From Fistularia commersonii (taxonomy: Eukaryota > Chordata > Actinopteri > Syngnathiformes > Fistulariidae): a stretch of 64,000 nucleotides of DNA. The DNA is taken from contig JBBMNZ010000019.1 in the NCBI GenBank assembly GCA_037954325.1, positions 14,805,001-14,869,000 of the forward strand, in the 5' to 3' direction. The translations under genes and the position numbers were made by a program. The notes below the pieces were generated by a model. The model was not told the origin of the DNA, made no database searches, and saw nothing but the letters and a program-made list of their open reading frames with translations. Every line of letters begins with the position of its first letter. The first letter of the stretch is position 1. Below are positions 1 to 12,020 of the stretch, piece by piece.

Positions 1-1077
1 CCCCCCAAACCTCCTACTTCGTCCCCGTTGCTCGGCGAGGGTATCACGGCAACAAAATGTGCGGCAGGGGGTGTGAAACTCTGGCTAATCAAGGCATGTA
101 AGCACCGGCATCTCCACGCATCAACAGGCACTTCAAAGACTGGCTGATGTGCGCCGCTTGCCTGCCTTGTTGTAAATTCCCCCTCTTCAAATACGAGAAC
201 AAACCCTTTGAACATCCTTCCTGCCCCTTCTTCCTGTTCTCTCTCTCTCTCCATATCTTCCCTCCGTCTCGGCAATCCTCCTCTTTCATTACAGCTTGTT
301 TACCGTGGATTCTTCTCCCCCCTCTGCCGCCGCCACCCCTCTCTTTGTGCTCCCGTTGCATCATATTGCGTCGCCTGTCTGTTGTAATCATGTCCGGGAG
401 AAAGCGTCACAATATTTGTTTTCTATCGTCCCTCGCTCAATAAACACGAGTAATCTAGTTACGGGCAATTATTTCTTTAAAGTATGTAACTGGAAAGAGA
501 ATGCTGCTTTGAGAATGGGTCGTTTCTATCAACATACTGTATAAATAAAGGGCCGCATAGCAGAAACTAAAACTGCAATATTAGAAAAATTAACATTAAA
601 CGTGAGCCTATACATTCAGTACTTTACTCCGCTACATCTGAAGATATTATATAAGCGGTGATTAATGAATGACCAAATCCTGTCCGCCGCTCCCGCCCAG
701 TTAGCCTCTCACTCTGGAATCATGATTCAGCCGTCTGAGATGGCCCGAGACGGCACTAACTAATTCTGGAACATGTTCACTCGGTCCGTCTCTGTCATTT
801 CCCCCACTCATCTGTTTTTCTCAGCGCTGCAATCCCCCTGTTCCCTTCCCAGTGAAAGTCTTCAAGCGCGGGACGTCCTGCGGCGTGTACGGGGGCTATC
901 AAAGAGCCGCTATGTGGGGAGAAGAAGGAATATAGGGTGTTATAAATGAGAAGCCGGGCTACATTTTAATCAGGTTACATCCTTAGCATGCAGTTTTTTC
1001 CCGCATATTATATTATATCATAAAGATTCATCATCTAATATGAGAGGCTCTAAATGTAAATATTTGATGATTTAAAA
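1..1077. other. No recognisable gene or repeat
   Basis: The stretch is mixed-composition sequence with a pyrimidine-rich patch at about 180-330. Short open frames exist on both strands but have low-complexity translations without domain motifs. I see no splice-bounded exon, RNA gene or transposon terminus. Confidence 0.5.
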
Positions 1078-1662
1078 CCCATAATTTCCGGACTATAAGC
1101 CGCTGCTTTTTTCCCCCCCACACGCTTTGAACGCTGCGGGTTGTAACACTGATGTGATTAATTTATGGATTTTTTTTGGGCTAATGAGCTTCACGCCACC
1201 AACACTTTTAGCCTCATCACATCGGACCAATGAAATTAACATGAAATTCTGAGGCCGTTCAATTCCGACACTGAAGAAGACGACTTTAATGGTTTTACCG
1301 AGCAGGAGGAAGACAAATATTGCGATCGGCTAAAGTTGGACAAAGCGGGGATAGAAAGTGGGTGAACGGATAGACTTTACATTGTGTTTTTTATTATAAT
1401 CTTTTTCATCAGCTGTGTTACAGGCAATGTTTGGAAAAAAAGAATTTCCAGTACGTATCTGGCAAAATTAACGATATGTATTTAATTAAAACTTTAAAAA
1501 AAATGTTTCTGTGGAACACCTCTCTGTCTAAATATCCTATGTTACAACGTGGCCTCCGGTTGCTTATAGACAATTGCAGCCTATACATCGACACATATTT
1601 ATTTGCCTATGTTTAGCCGATGCTTATATCAAGGTGCGCTCAATAGTCGGGAAATTACGGTA
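1078..1662. mobile_element. Non-autonomous terminal-inverted-repeat DNA element, copy A
   Basis: The left end reads ATAATTTCCGGACTATAAGC, and the right end, read on the minus strand, begins TACCGTAATTTCCCGACTAT. The termini are therefore imperfect inverted repeats about 20 bp long. The interior (GACTTTAATGGTTTTA, GTATGTATTTAATTAAAA and neighbouring words) recurs in order at 44.8-45.1 kb, which identifies a family. No transposase frame is present. Twenty-six bases beyond the right end are also shared with the second copy, so the true boundary may lie further right. The superfamily is not assigned; a TA target site is possible. Confidence 0.7.
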
Positions 1663-3255
1663 TTTGATCTCAATTTAGCAGTCTGCATTACAGTTTAAGC
1701 TTCATATTTAGGTTTTTCCCCCGAGTCCTAAAGATTTGAGGTTGTGAATGAACAATAATGAAAAAAAAAACCTACTTCTCGTGGAGCACCGTAAGGCATC
1801 AGGATGCCCCCCCCCTTTGTTCCGATGTGTTTTCTCTTGGAATCAATTTCCACAATGTTTGGTGGAAACAGAAAGTGATCGCGAGCGAGATTCAGACAGT
1901 ATCTCCCCTCCTTCCTTATCAACAAAGTGAATGATAGATGAGCTACTTAGGAAAAACTTCAGAGGGAGTGGAGTGTCTGTGTGAGGCATGTTCAGCTGCG
2001 GTGGGGAACTCAGGGAAAAATCTACAGCAGGAAGAAATCACCAGTCGGGCAGAAAAAGGCAATATCCCTGTATCCCGGGGCTGTTTCCTGTGGCACTGCA
2101 TCTACTCTACCTCCCCAGAAGACCTTTGTTTTTGTTACTCTGCCGCAAAATAATGTTGAACATGTATGTCATGAGCCAGTCTGCATCTGTAAACTTCTCG
2201 TGAACTCAGAGGAAAAATAGAAAATCTAAACCCGGCTGACTTTTTAGGAAATGCTTTCATTTCCTGTGATTTTGTTGTGTACATGTTTGGTATTGAGGTT
2301 ATCCCATTTCCAATCAGAGCTTTCTTTGGTGCAAATTAATCATTTTGTGAAATAAAGCCCCTTCACAGTGCACAAACTTGTTGCGGTTCCTTTTCAGGAA
2401 AGAGGCCATTTTGTGGTGCATTCTGACAGCACAGGAACCAGGGACCATGGACTTCCAGTTCATAGAACCAGTTTAACTTCTATTCCAGGGCAGAGTCTTT
2501 TTGAGGTTCTGTAGGAACTCATGACAACTTGGTAGTTCGTGGAACTCAGCCACATCAGTTACCAGATACTTCTTGCTGACTGCAGAGTGCCATTTAAAGA
2601 GAAAAAAAAAACTATTTCGGTTGCTGGTCAGCTGTTTTTCTCCCAACGAAATTGACATAAGTGGTGAGAAATGGAGCGACAAAGTATTTGTTTGCTAATG
2701 GGGTTTTTCACACGCCAAAGCAGCGCAGTGAGAAGATAAAAATGCATTCTCACCATGCAGATGCAGACGTCGCACAGTCACAGCTTCGACCTCCATCATG
2801 CCCGGGTCGTCTTCCTCTTTTTCGTTTGTTTGTTTTTGAGTGCAGCACTGAAGGTGGACGTTGCAGATAATTATGTCACACCATTCTAGACTGCAGTTCT
2901 TTCGCACCGGTGTGAATGGAGAACTAAAAAGTTCCCTTGGAGGAGGCTACTTCCTGGAATTACATTCAAGCTGAACTGCCTCTTAGAACTTTTCTGTCTG
3001 AAAGCGGCTCAAGAAGCTAACAACCAAACATGGACTTAAGCTCAACCAACCCCCCAATTGCAGGGTTTCCAGTTTCTCCAGTCACTGTAGGTCGGTTTAG
3101 CTTTTCCATTGGGAGATTTTGGGGTGCTTCAGAGATTTGTGCCTTTTTTTCATGTTGTGGACCTACAAGGTTAATCTTTTCACTTTGCACCATTCCCAGA
3201 AAACAAGCAGAAAGGGCAGGATTCAAGACAAAAACCAACTACTCCTACCATTAGT
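1663..3255. other. No gene; possibly an old DNA element in part
   Basis: The first 26 bases match sequence beyond the right end of the related element near 48.5 kb. The rest has no gene-like frame. Bases 2370-3000 are rich in GGAACC/GGTTCC-type words, as in some fish MITEs, but I cannot pair termini, so no element is called. Confidence 0.4.
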
Positions 3256-3261
3256 TACCTT

Positions 3262-3500
3262 CATGCATTCATTCATTACCTAAACCACTGATCTCACACT
3301 CAGGGTCATGGGGGATCCCAGGGTTCACCATATACGGAGTCAAAGCAACCATTCACTTTCTCATCCATATTTTTGGGGCAATTTTAGGGCCTCCATTGTA
3401 CCTCCTGCATGTTTTGGACCCTTGGAACCCAGAGGAAACCCAAGCAGACACATAGACAACATGCAAACTCCAAGCAAAAGGCCTCCAGATAAAATTGTCT
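3262..3500 (-). repeat. SINE-like fish repeat, reversed copy
   Basis: It opens with the CATTCATT tail, then keeps the family order: a word near AGGGTCATGGGGG, the ACCATTCACTTTCTCAT block, CCTCCTGCATGTTTT, a GAGGAAACCCA block and ACATGCAAACTCCA. The same order recurs, degraded, at about ten other places in the window. The family has a head with pol III box-like words and a short tandem-repeat tail, so this copy lies on the minus strand. Confidence 0.7.
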
Positions 3501-3675
3501 CAGTAAGTGGAAGCACAAACCAGTATTTTTATAAAGTCGCAACACTTCTTTAAAAATACCTTTTTTATTCATCAAGCAACACATTGCCACAGTAATTTGT
3601 AGCCTACTTTGTTTTTATCTCCCGGAGTGGCTGAACTCCAGGTTTAGATCATTAATGTGGAAACCTTTCTTAATT
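3501..3675. other. Short spacer, nothing recognised
   Basis: AT-rich sequence between the reversed SINE-like copy and the hAT element. I see no feature in it. Confidence 0.5.
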
Positions 3676-3683
3676 CCTTAAGA

Positions 3684-4457
3684 CAGTGGTCCCCAACCCT
3701 CAGGCTGCGGACTGGCATTGGTCCGTACAAGAAATAATTAATTATCTCTTCTTTATGTATTATCTAAGTCTGGACCTTTTATTCTGAAAAATGATTCTCC
3801 CGGCGATGTATGGGTCACTTGTGCGCCAAAATTGAACCCACAACCTAGCAGAATGAATAAGCTACAGACGTCTTTGGAGAGTTTCCCTGCGAAGGGAAAA
3901 GGGCCCAGTAAAGACACAGGAGAAGATCCTACTTCCAAGAAAAAGACAGCTTTTGACGATACCAGGAATGCTACTTAAATATGGTTTTGTCCCGGTAGGT
4001 GATCCCCACATACCAAGGCCAAGCTGCATAATACGCGGCAACCTGCTCTCTAATGAGGCAATGAAGCCGTCAAAACTGCTTTGCCACTTTGAGAGCGAGC
4101 ATCCGGGATTCAAAGACAAGCCCCTGGAGTATTTTGAAAGAAAAAAAAAAAGGAACACGAAAGACAGAAGACATTACTGAGGGCCACCACATCAGTAAAT
4201 GTGAATGCACTATGAAGGTGTCTTGACATTGACTCCATATAAGGTTTGAAATGTTCATGAAAATAAAGTTTTCTTTATAAAAGTATTTGTGGCGTATCTG
4301 AATCTTATTTTGAAGCGATATTTAAACATTATGATAGCAACCAGTCACGAGTCAGAGCGGTCCGAGGCAAACACCCCCCAAGGCCGTAGTGAATTTGCCA
4401 ACCGTTGACCGGTCTGCTTTTACCAGTCTGTGGTGGTAAAAAGGTTGGGGACCACTG
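3684..4457 (+). mobile_element. hAT-superfamily transposon derivative with target-site duplication
   Basis: The left terminus is CAGTGGTCCCCAACC, and its exact reverse complement closes the element. The flanks are CCTTAAGA (3676-3683) and CCTTAACA (4458-4465), an 8-bp target duplication with one mismatch, the size typical of hAT elements. At 774 bp the copy is far too short for a full transposase but keeps part of its N-terminus (3953-4180). The decayed reading frame points to a non-autonomous internal-deletion derivative. Further subterminal similarity between the ends (GACTGG words) supports the pairing. Confidence 0.92.
3953..4180 (+). pseudogene. BED-type zinc finger remnant of a hAT transposase
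   Basis: The 75-codon frame resembles the N-terminal BED finger of hAT transposases and of host proteins derived from them (ZBED/SCAND3-like). A GDPHIPRPSCII core is followed by NEAMKPSKLLCHFESEHPG and a lysine-rich tail. In this family a CxxC pair plus two histidines bind zinc. Here the first cysteine of the pair and both histidines (HFESEH) remain, but the second cysteine position is arginine (CIIRG), so the finger should not fold. The frame stops shortly after and the catalytic domain is absent. It lies inside the element at 3684-4457. There is no sign of host use. Confidence 0.8.
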
Positions 4458-4465
4458 CCTTAACA

Positions 4466-6035
4466 AACACAATATTCCACCATGACATACAAAATAATCC
4501 TCTACAAACACAAAGGAAAAAAAATGTGTAGGCTCTGAATGTCACCTCAAAAGTATGAACACGATACCGAACTATATCCTGCAGACGTAGCTCCAGATTT
4601 AAGAGAACCAGAGTTGGACATTAAGCTCACGTTTAACAATGTCCGTAAATGCCACCGTAATTCCGTCGATAAGCTTGATAGAAGCAAAATGGCAGTAGAG
4701 ACGGGCAGAATGCAGCGGGGACAAAACGGAAACAAGGAAACCAAGGATAGAATTAGATAAGTAAGGAAAGGTGGCTTCAGGTGAGGCATTCAGCTGAAAG
4801 GGGAGTTTGGAGAGTGGACAGTATGGAGATAGCTGAGCGAGAGTGGAGATACTGAGGCAGTTTATGCCGCATGATTCACATGGCAGCCCTCCCGGGGAGT
4901 AAGGCTAATGGATTTCCGTTGTTCAGGGGCCTCATCCATTCTGAAACACACCTCAGTCCGCGGCGGACCGTAATGAAAGCTCCGGACACTTGTCACGAGC
5001 CGGGGCCTGAAGATACCAATTCTAAAACGAAAGAACCGCGATTGCAAGGTGCTGCTGTCGCCAGTGTGATCCGGGTTCTACATCCCTTTCTATTGGCTCT
5101 TGCAATATCAGAACATAAGTATTGTGATCCCCCCCTCGGACTGAGACTGCACTCACACGCCACATGTAACCTGACATACAGTTACATGTTTCACGTGCAG
5201 TTTACTGTTCCCATCTGTGACTTTTGTATCTGTCTTGTAATGATGGAATGCAACATCTCCTGGCCTGATTGACTTAAAAAACAAAACAAAAAAAAAACAA
5301 AAAAACAAACAAAGAAAACCTGATTATTTATCAATTATTTATAATTTAAAACAAAGCCGTCAGCGACTGAAGACAAAACCCTCAGGGCAGTTCATTTTTA
5401 ACCATTAACATTTAAATGGCTGCCACGATTGATCGACCAAGTTTGAATGGCAATTCTAACACGCAAGCAATTCTTCTTATCTCCTATCTGTGCCGATGTT
5501 GTCACAATGTTACATTCTGGGCGCACTGGCAATTATGTTTTCACAGCACACAGTGTTTACTGTCACACACTTTCAGACAGCTCCATTTGTAATAGACTGA
5601 AATACCCTGTGACACATGGGATAATGGTTACCTTTAAAAGCAGCTCCCGGTAAACAGAAAACATTTCGACGGGGCCATTAATTGGCCATCTACATGCATT
5701 TTCACGCGAGCCACTATATCTTTATATCGTCACTCGTTTTGTTTTCTCAATCCTGCGTAGTGTCACACAACGCTTCAGAAAGTAGCTGGTATATAATATG
5801 CATAAATGAACCTTCTATATGCTAGATAATTTAGGAAATGGGATTGCACATAATGCTTCACGTCTAATATGATTGTGTGCAGAATCCCTCAGCCCGAAGG
5901 GGCCGCCGGGTTGCATTTAGGTTCGGTTTCGTTCAGCGTATCAGGCTGAATCAGACTCGGTCCAGTCTCATATCTATCCAGCCTCCAAATTACATCAAAA
6001 TGCTGTTTTTATTTTTAATTCTGTCATATTTTGGA
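4466..6035. other. Unassigned sequence
   Basis: No gene is supported. Frames at 4539-4760 and 4871-5272 are open for 73 and 133 codons but show no domain, signal peptide or family resemblance. An A-rich tract with CAAA repeats lies at 5276-5335. The stretch 5340-5870 is AT-rich and unremarkable. Confidence 0.45.
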
Positions 6036-6275
6036 ACACCATTCATTTATAATACAGGTTATCCTGTACAGGGTTGTGTGGCTGCTGGAGCCTCGCTCAG
6101 CTGTCATTGGGTGAGAGGGGAGGCTTAACCCTGGATTGGTCACCAGTTGACCAAAGGGCCAAATATGGACATACAACCATTCACCCTCTCATTTTCACAT
6201 CCTATAGAGACAAAAAAATCCTTCACACATGTGTACAATTAGCCTCCTGCACTATTTGGACCCCGCCGTGAGCTG
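6036..6275 (-). repeat. SINE-like fish repeat, reversed and 5'-degraded
   Basis: The family words appear in order: GCTGGAGCCTCGC, CAGCTGTCATTGGGTGAGAG, GATTGGTCACCAG, a GGGCCAAATATGGACATACA block, then CATTCACCCTCTCATTTTCA. The head half (mid-element GAGGAAACC block onward) is missing where the GT tract and Rex3 copy begin. Confidence 0.6.
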
Positions 6276-6302
6276 CCACCTCACTGAAGTGTGTGTGTGT
6301 GT

Positions 6303-8100
6303 GGGCGGGGGGTTTCGGGCATACGGCTGTGGTGGTTGCCAAGGCAAGAACTCAGGCGTTCGGGGAGACCATGGAGAATGACTTCTGGTGGGCGTCAAGT
6401 AGATTGTGGTCCACCATCCAGCAGGTCAGTAGGGGGAAGCAGTGCTCTGTCAACGCTGTGTACAGTGGGAGTGGGGCGCTGCTGACCTCAACTCAAGACA
6501 TTGCAGATCTGTGGCAGGTATACTTATAAGACCTCCTCAATCCCGTTGAAACGCCTTCCAATGAGGAAGCAGAGCCCAGGGACTCCGGAGCGCATACGTC
6601 TATTTCCGTGGCTGAAGTTGCTGAAATAGTCAAAAAGCTCTTCAGTAGCAGGGCCACGCGGTTGGATGAGGTCTTCCCTGGGTTCCTCATGGCTCTGGAT
6701 GCTGTGCGGCTGTCCTGGCTCACACGCCTCTAAGGCTATTTGATTCCTGTGTGATCGGTGTCGGATCTTGATCTGCATTGCCTGGATGTCGGGGACAGTG
6801 CTGCTGGACTGGCAGACTGGGGTGATGATTCCCCGATTAAAAAAGGGAGATCGAAGGCTGTGCTCCAACTACAGGGGGATCACACTCCTCAGCTTCCCGG
6901 TAAGGTTTATTCAGTGGAGCCAGAGAAGAGGGTCCACTGGGTCGTTGAACCTCAGTTCCAGGAGGAACAGTGTGGTTTTTGTCCTGGTAGTGGAACAGTG
7001 GACCAGCTCTATACCCTTGGCAGGGTCCTCGAAGGTGCATTGGAGTTTGCCCAACCAGTGTACATATGTTTTGTGGACCTGGAGAAGGCCTTTCGACCAT
7101 GTCCCGCGGGAAATCCTGTGGGGTGTCCTCCGGTAGTATGGGGTACCGAACCCCATCAGAAAGGCTGTTTGATACCTGTATGATCGGTGTCGGATCTTGA
7201 TCTGCATTGCCGGCTGTAAGACGGACCTGTTTCCAGTGAGAGTTGGACTCTGCCAGGGCTACCATTAGCCACATACTCTGTTTACAACTTTTATGAACAG
7301 AATTTCTAGCTGCAGCCAGGGCGTTGAGGAGATACATTTAAGTGTCTGCAGGATTCGGTCTCTGCTTTCGCAGATGAGGCTCTGTTGGCTTCATCAGTCC
7401 ATGATCTCCAGCTTTCACTGAAGTGGCTTGCAGCTAAATGTGAAGCGGCTGAGATGAGAATCAGCACCTCCAAATTTGAGACCATGGTGCTCAACCGGAA
7501 AAGGGTGAGCTGCCCACTCCGGTTCAGGGAAGAGGTCCTGCCCCAAGGGGTGGAGTTCAAGTATCTCGAGGTCTTGTTCACGAGTGAGGGAAGGAGCGGG
7601 AGATTGACAGGTGGATTGGTGCGCCGTCTGCAGCAATGCAGACTCCGTACTGGTCTGTTGTTGTGAAGAGGGAGCTGAGCCAAAAGTTGAAGCTCTCAAT
7701 TTACCGGTTGATCAATGTTCCCACCTTCACCTGTGGCCACGAGCTGTGGGTAGTGATCGAAAGAACGAGATTGCGGATACAAGCGGAGAAAATTAGTTTC
7801 CACTCCAGGGTTGCTGGACTCTCCACAAAGAGAGGAGCCCAATGAGGTGACTCGGGCATCTTGTCAAGATGCCTCCCGGGAAGGTATTCCGGGCATGTTC
7901 ATCTGGGAGGAGACTACGGTGAAGACCCAGGACATGTTGGAGAGACAATGTCTCTTGGCTGGCCTGGAAATGCCTTGGGGTCCCCCAAGAGGAGCTGGAC
8001 CTCGACCATGTGGTGGGGGAGAGGGAGGTCAAGGCTTCACCGCTCCGGTTGCTGCCCCATGACCCAACTCCAGATAAGTGACGGAAGATGGATGGATGGA
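6303..8100 (+). mobile_element. Rex3-type (RTE clade) LINE, 5'-truncated and mutated
   Basis: Translations across frames give the teleost Rex3 reverse transcriptase in order: RGKQCSVNAVYSG (about 6430), DWQTGV (6800), KKGDRR/CSNYRGITLLS (6842-6893), EEQCGF, FVDLEKAF (7070), FADE (7367-7378), STSKFETMVL (7460), CGHELWV (7730). The 3' end is a GATGGATGG repeat, the tail type known for Rex3. The endonuclease half is missing, since the element begins right after a GT tract. There are several frameshifts and an in-frame stop near 6527. The palm box FADD reads FADE, so the copy is inactive. A 51-bp segment is duplicated inside it (6732-6782 and 7161-7211). Confidence 0.9.
6768..7136 (+). pseudogene. 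Reverse transcriptase remnant of Rex3
   Basis: This is one of several overlapping frames that carry the broken RT of the Rex3 copy. It encodes the fingers region: DWQTGVMIP, then KKGDRRLCSNYRGITLLSF. Near 6895 the homology slips by one base into the frame of 6758-7183, which continues with GKVYS, EEQCGF and the motif A segment FVDLEKAF. Another base is lost after motif A (about 7092). In an active element the protein would copy its own RNA at a nicked target. This one cannot be translated through. Confidence 0.85.
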
Positions 8101-8151
8101 TTATTTGGACTTTTGGGGGAAACTGGAGAACCTGGAAGAAACAGATACTGA

Positions 8152-8420
8152 TGCATTCATTCATCATCTAGCATTTAATGCACTTTGGGTCATTGGGGTG
8201 CTTGAGCCTACTCCGGCTGTCACCGGGCGAGAGGCAGGGTTCACCCGGTTGCCAGTTGATCATGGGGCCACGAGTAGAGATGTACAACTGTTCATCCTTT
8301 CATTCACACATCTGGACACTTTTGGGTCTCAAACTAATCTTCTGCATGTTTTTGGACTTTGGGAGGAAACCAGAGAACAAGCAGGACATGCAAAATCCTC
8401 ACAAAAAAACGTGTGAACAC
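8152..8420 (-). repeat. SINE-like fish repeat, reversed copy
   Basis: It begins with CATTCATTCATCATC (the family tail) and continues with the CACCGGGCGAGAGGCAGG word, GGTTGCCAGTTGATC, the CATCCTTTCATTCACACAT module, CTGGACACTTTTGGG and a GCATGTTTTTGGACTTTGGG block. This is the longest uninterrupted reversed copy in the first 10 kb. It starts about 50 bp after the Rex3 tail. Confidence 0.7.
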
Positions 8421-11400
8421 GGATCACGAAATTATGTAATAAATGCAATAAATGTGTTGTATCGCATCAAGAACTGGGGGGTACCAACAAATCACCCGAC
8501 CACAACTCATTTCCGGAGGAATGATAACATTCACCCTATTCTCGTTCACCAGACATCTCCAAAGACGCTTTCATTTCAACTGAAACTACCACTCGGAACG
8601 AAATGAAACAGATAAATCAAAAACATGGAAAAAACACAGACTATCAAGCCACCAATAGCCACCAGGCTTTCAGATCTTTCCTTGCAGATGGAAATTAGTA
8701 TTATTAATGCATCATTTTTTTCAACTGATTTCTATATTTTCTGTGTTCCTCAGTGCACGACAACAAGATTCACGATGGCTGCACCCTGTAACCCTGCACA
8801 CTCACTTTAACTTGCAGCTCGTGAATGATTAATTCGTCATTCATTTTTTTTTGATCATCCATCTGCTTTTGCATGTGGGTGTGTTAATTTAGGAGCAAAG
8901 GCTCCAGCTTTTCCTGAAATGAAGCAGATTGATTGGAGAAAAGACAGAGTCCACCTTTATCTTACAAGGTAGAGTCCTGTATTTTTTGGCAATGGCCATT
9001 AAATACGTATGGTCTCATTAAATATGTCCATCAGAAACAAAAATCCTGACCATGCTCAGCTAGTAGCCATGAATTCATTTGAAGTGACATGTTCAAAGAT
9101 GGAACGCTATCTTATATTCTGTATTTTGAGAGAAACTGGTTTAAATTGAAATGACATGAATGCAAATATAAACAATATAAATTCATTGATTAATTGAAAA
9201 AAAAAAAAATCAGCAAATACAAACCTCCATGTGAACAATGTGACTCAAATAAATTAATGAAACAAATCAAATAAGGAAAAATTAACTATGCCATGAGATT
9301 GGGAACGTTTTGTTTCCTTTTTACAATTATGCCACTTGTAAAAAGTCCAGAAATATTGATTTGATTATCCAAAACTAATTTGGGAATCTAAAGACCTAAA
9401 CAAATCACACTCATAAGATAAAGAAAAATAAATCTATGGAAATCTAAAATAAAATACTTTAAGGGTATAAAAATAGGATTTACTTTCAAGGGCGCATTTC
9501 TCAACCCCCCGGGCCAAGTTTCATGAGAACAGTGCAATTAAAATAAATTGTCCTTTGAGGCAGTGATTACATGGTGGGTACTGAGAGGTGTTGTTTTAGT
9601 AACCTCTGATTCAATGTATTTCTCTGATGGTTAAAAACAGGGCCTTACATTAAATTCCTGTTTACAATCAAAAAAAAGGAGTAATAATGCCATTCACAGG
9701 CTGAGATGTCAGAGGCAGCATTCCCATTCCAAAAGATACTCAGTCATTTGTTTCCAAAATTTAAATAAAACATTATGGCTGTTCTCTCGCTATTTACTCT
9801 GTTATAATGGTGACTACTCATCTCTCAGTCAACACAACTACATAAGGTGTTGGTTAATTTTTGTTTTTTTAACAGCCAAAGAATAGCGATGTTATTGATA
9901 AGAACATTTTCAAGGTTGAGTAAAAACATATGGTGTGTATTCAGGCCATCTATTCATTCTATTCAAATCAATGGGTGAGGAACTTATGTCACGTGACCGT
10001 GCCGGCAGGATGCATGCGCAGTGGATATGACAACTACCTTCAATCTCAATGGTAAGCATCGGTGGTTAGTAAGCTAATAATCGAATTGCAGCCCGGGTCA
10101 AGACCTCTCAGGTTGGTTGTTTCCCGTTGACATTTTCCCTAGGCTCTGGGGGGATGTTTTGAAATAAGTCTGCTGTCCAATAGTCACTGCTGGGCAGGAC
10201 TGACTTATCAGACGGTCCAGAGAGGAAACCAACAGTCCTCGCAATTTTGTGTCCTTTGCAAAGAAACATTTGATTACTAACATTTGCCACCGAGGTGACC
10301 TTCTCTGAATTACTTTGGGTAAAAGGAAAGATATTTCAAGTGGTACAACATCTTCCTATTGATTATGAAGAACCATCTGAGTGCAGATGACAATATATTT
10401 GATGTGTGAAGCAAATGCAAAGCTACAGTGTTACTCAATTATTCCCACATGAACCTCAGAGGGCGACGTCGATTTCAGAGTTTAGTTTGCACCAGTCCAT
10501 GCCTGTGACGTGAAAAATAAAAATAGATGGAGAATTTGTTATAAATAGAATCAATATTTCCAGCTTTCAGGCGGCCCGGGAGGCTTGTTAAACAGCAGCT
10601 TCAGTGGGGTAATCTCTCTGCGCCAAAGCACATATATTAAGGGTCTGTTTACTAGCTGTAATAATATATGATTCAGGAAGAGTGCAGAGTCTTCAATGAG
10701 TAGTTCACATACTGAATCAGACAAATCTGCGTTCACAAATCGAAAATAAAGACGCAATGCCTCCAAACACCGATTCGCCGAAGTAGCGCGAGTTTCTCAG
10801 GAATGTGTCCAGGTGATTTCACTGTCACTAGGAGTGCGGATGCCATGCAAACATTCCTTTCATTCTCATTTCAGTGCCACGGCAAAATAGAAATATTTCA
10901 ATTTCATTTATTGCCAGGCTTCAGAAGGCATACATTCTGTAGTTTCCAGATTACGATTCTGTTTCAGGGTGGCTCCTGCAGCCATATCTGCCGGGAGTGC
11001 CCATGGGCAAAACACTGAGCCCAAAGTCACTCCTGATGGTCTGGTTAGCTCCTCTGCTGCCATCTGTGTGCGGATGGGTGAATGCAATCCGGAAAAGCGC
11101 CTTGAGTGGAGACCATTTACTACTCCCTCTGTTTGCTTTCGTCAGACTAGGCAAGTCGGAATGTCTTGAATCACCAAATGTACAATGTGCACGGGAATAT
11201 GGTGTGGTATGACTGCGCCCTAGAGCAGGAAATTAAAGTTGAGGAGTATAAAAAATAGAAATGTTAACCTAGCATGACTTCAACAAGAATAAGTTGTGCT
11301 TAGGAAATGTATACGATTTAAGTTGGATATATACACAATGAAAAGGGTATGTCTTTAGAAATGGTGGGGGAAGCGTGGGGCTAGGATGAGGAAAAATAAA

Positions 11401-11439
11401 AAAAAATTCAAAGGGTTGGTTGTTCTGGTACCGTTGGAC
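8421..11439. other. Unassigned, AT-rich 3-kb stretch
   Basis: No reading frame longer than about 71 codons and none with recognisable motifs. Bases 8820-9960 are strongly AT-rich with short A or T runs. Bases 10080-11220 are of higher complexity and could include unique conserved sequence, but nothing specific is identifiable. No transposon ends were paired. Confidence 0.45.
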
Positions 11440-11735
11440 CTCAACCTGCAGCCTGATGGGAGGGTTTTGAACAGGCAGTGAGCTAGTTGTGACAGGCCCC
11501 CCATTATCTGTGGAGGTTCTTAGTCATCCAGGTCATGGTGAATTCTTGTCAAAATCTTTTTGTCATGGCAACTGGACTTTATTTTCTGCATTTGAAGGCG
11601 TTCCATTCCTCATCAGAGAGGCTTCTTCACTTCTAATGATCTGTGGAGAGTTTCCCCTCATATAACTCCCAAGGTTTTGCGTGGGTCTAGGTTATGGTGG
11701 TTTGTTATGTAATGGAAAAGGTGGAAAAAAAGAAC
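11440..11735 (-). mobile_element. Retroelement 3'-end fragment, same family as 62.2-62.4 kb
   Basis: GGGTCTAGGTTATGG followed by a GGCTTGTTAT-like word, the GAGAGGCT word and a TTGGCAACTG-type word occur in the same order here and at 62210-62360. In both places the order suits the minus strand. At 62.4-62.7 kb this tail is joined to a coding remnant that looks like the C-terminus of a Penelope-like element, so this piece may be its 3' untranslated part. Confidence 0.5.
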
Positions 11736-11739
11736 TGTT

Positions 11740-12012
11740 CATGCATTGCTTTGGTGTGGGCAGATGATGCTCACGTTGGGGGAGATGTTCATCTTATGGA
11801 GCAGGCTAAGTAAGTACATCCTCTGGTATGGTGGCTTACAGACCTTCAGTGAGTCTTCCATTTCAGGGTTCTGATGCTGCCCTGGAGCTTCAGAGTCCAG
11901 ACTTGTTAATGAGTGGGAGGGTCTATGGCAGTCCTTGACCATCTCCACTGGTTTGTGGATATTGGGTCAGGGTTGTTAACCATACAGCATGCTGCCAGCT
12001 GTGACAGTGTGC
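11740..12012 (-). mobile_element. Degraded minus-strand LINE segment, left of a MITE
   Basis: Low-grade similarity to fish CR1/L2-type reverse-transcriptase DNA, continuing on the other side of the hAT MITE at 12386. The assignment rests mainly on continuity with that clearer part, so it is weak. Confidence 0.35.
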
Positions 12013-12020
12013 CTGTAAGC

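Noticed and set aside
2370..3010. Possible fish MITE with GGAACC/GGTTCC words
   Set aside because: Texture is suggestive, but I could not pair inverted termini or find a target duplication.
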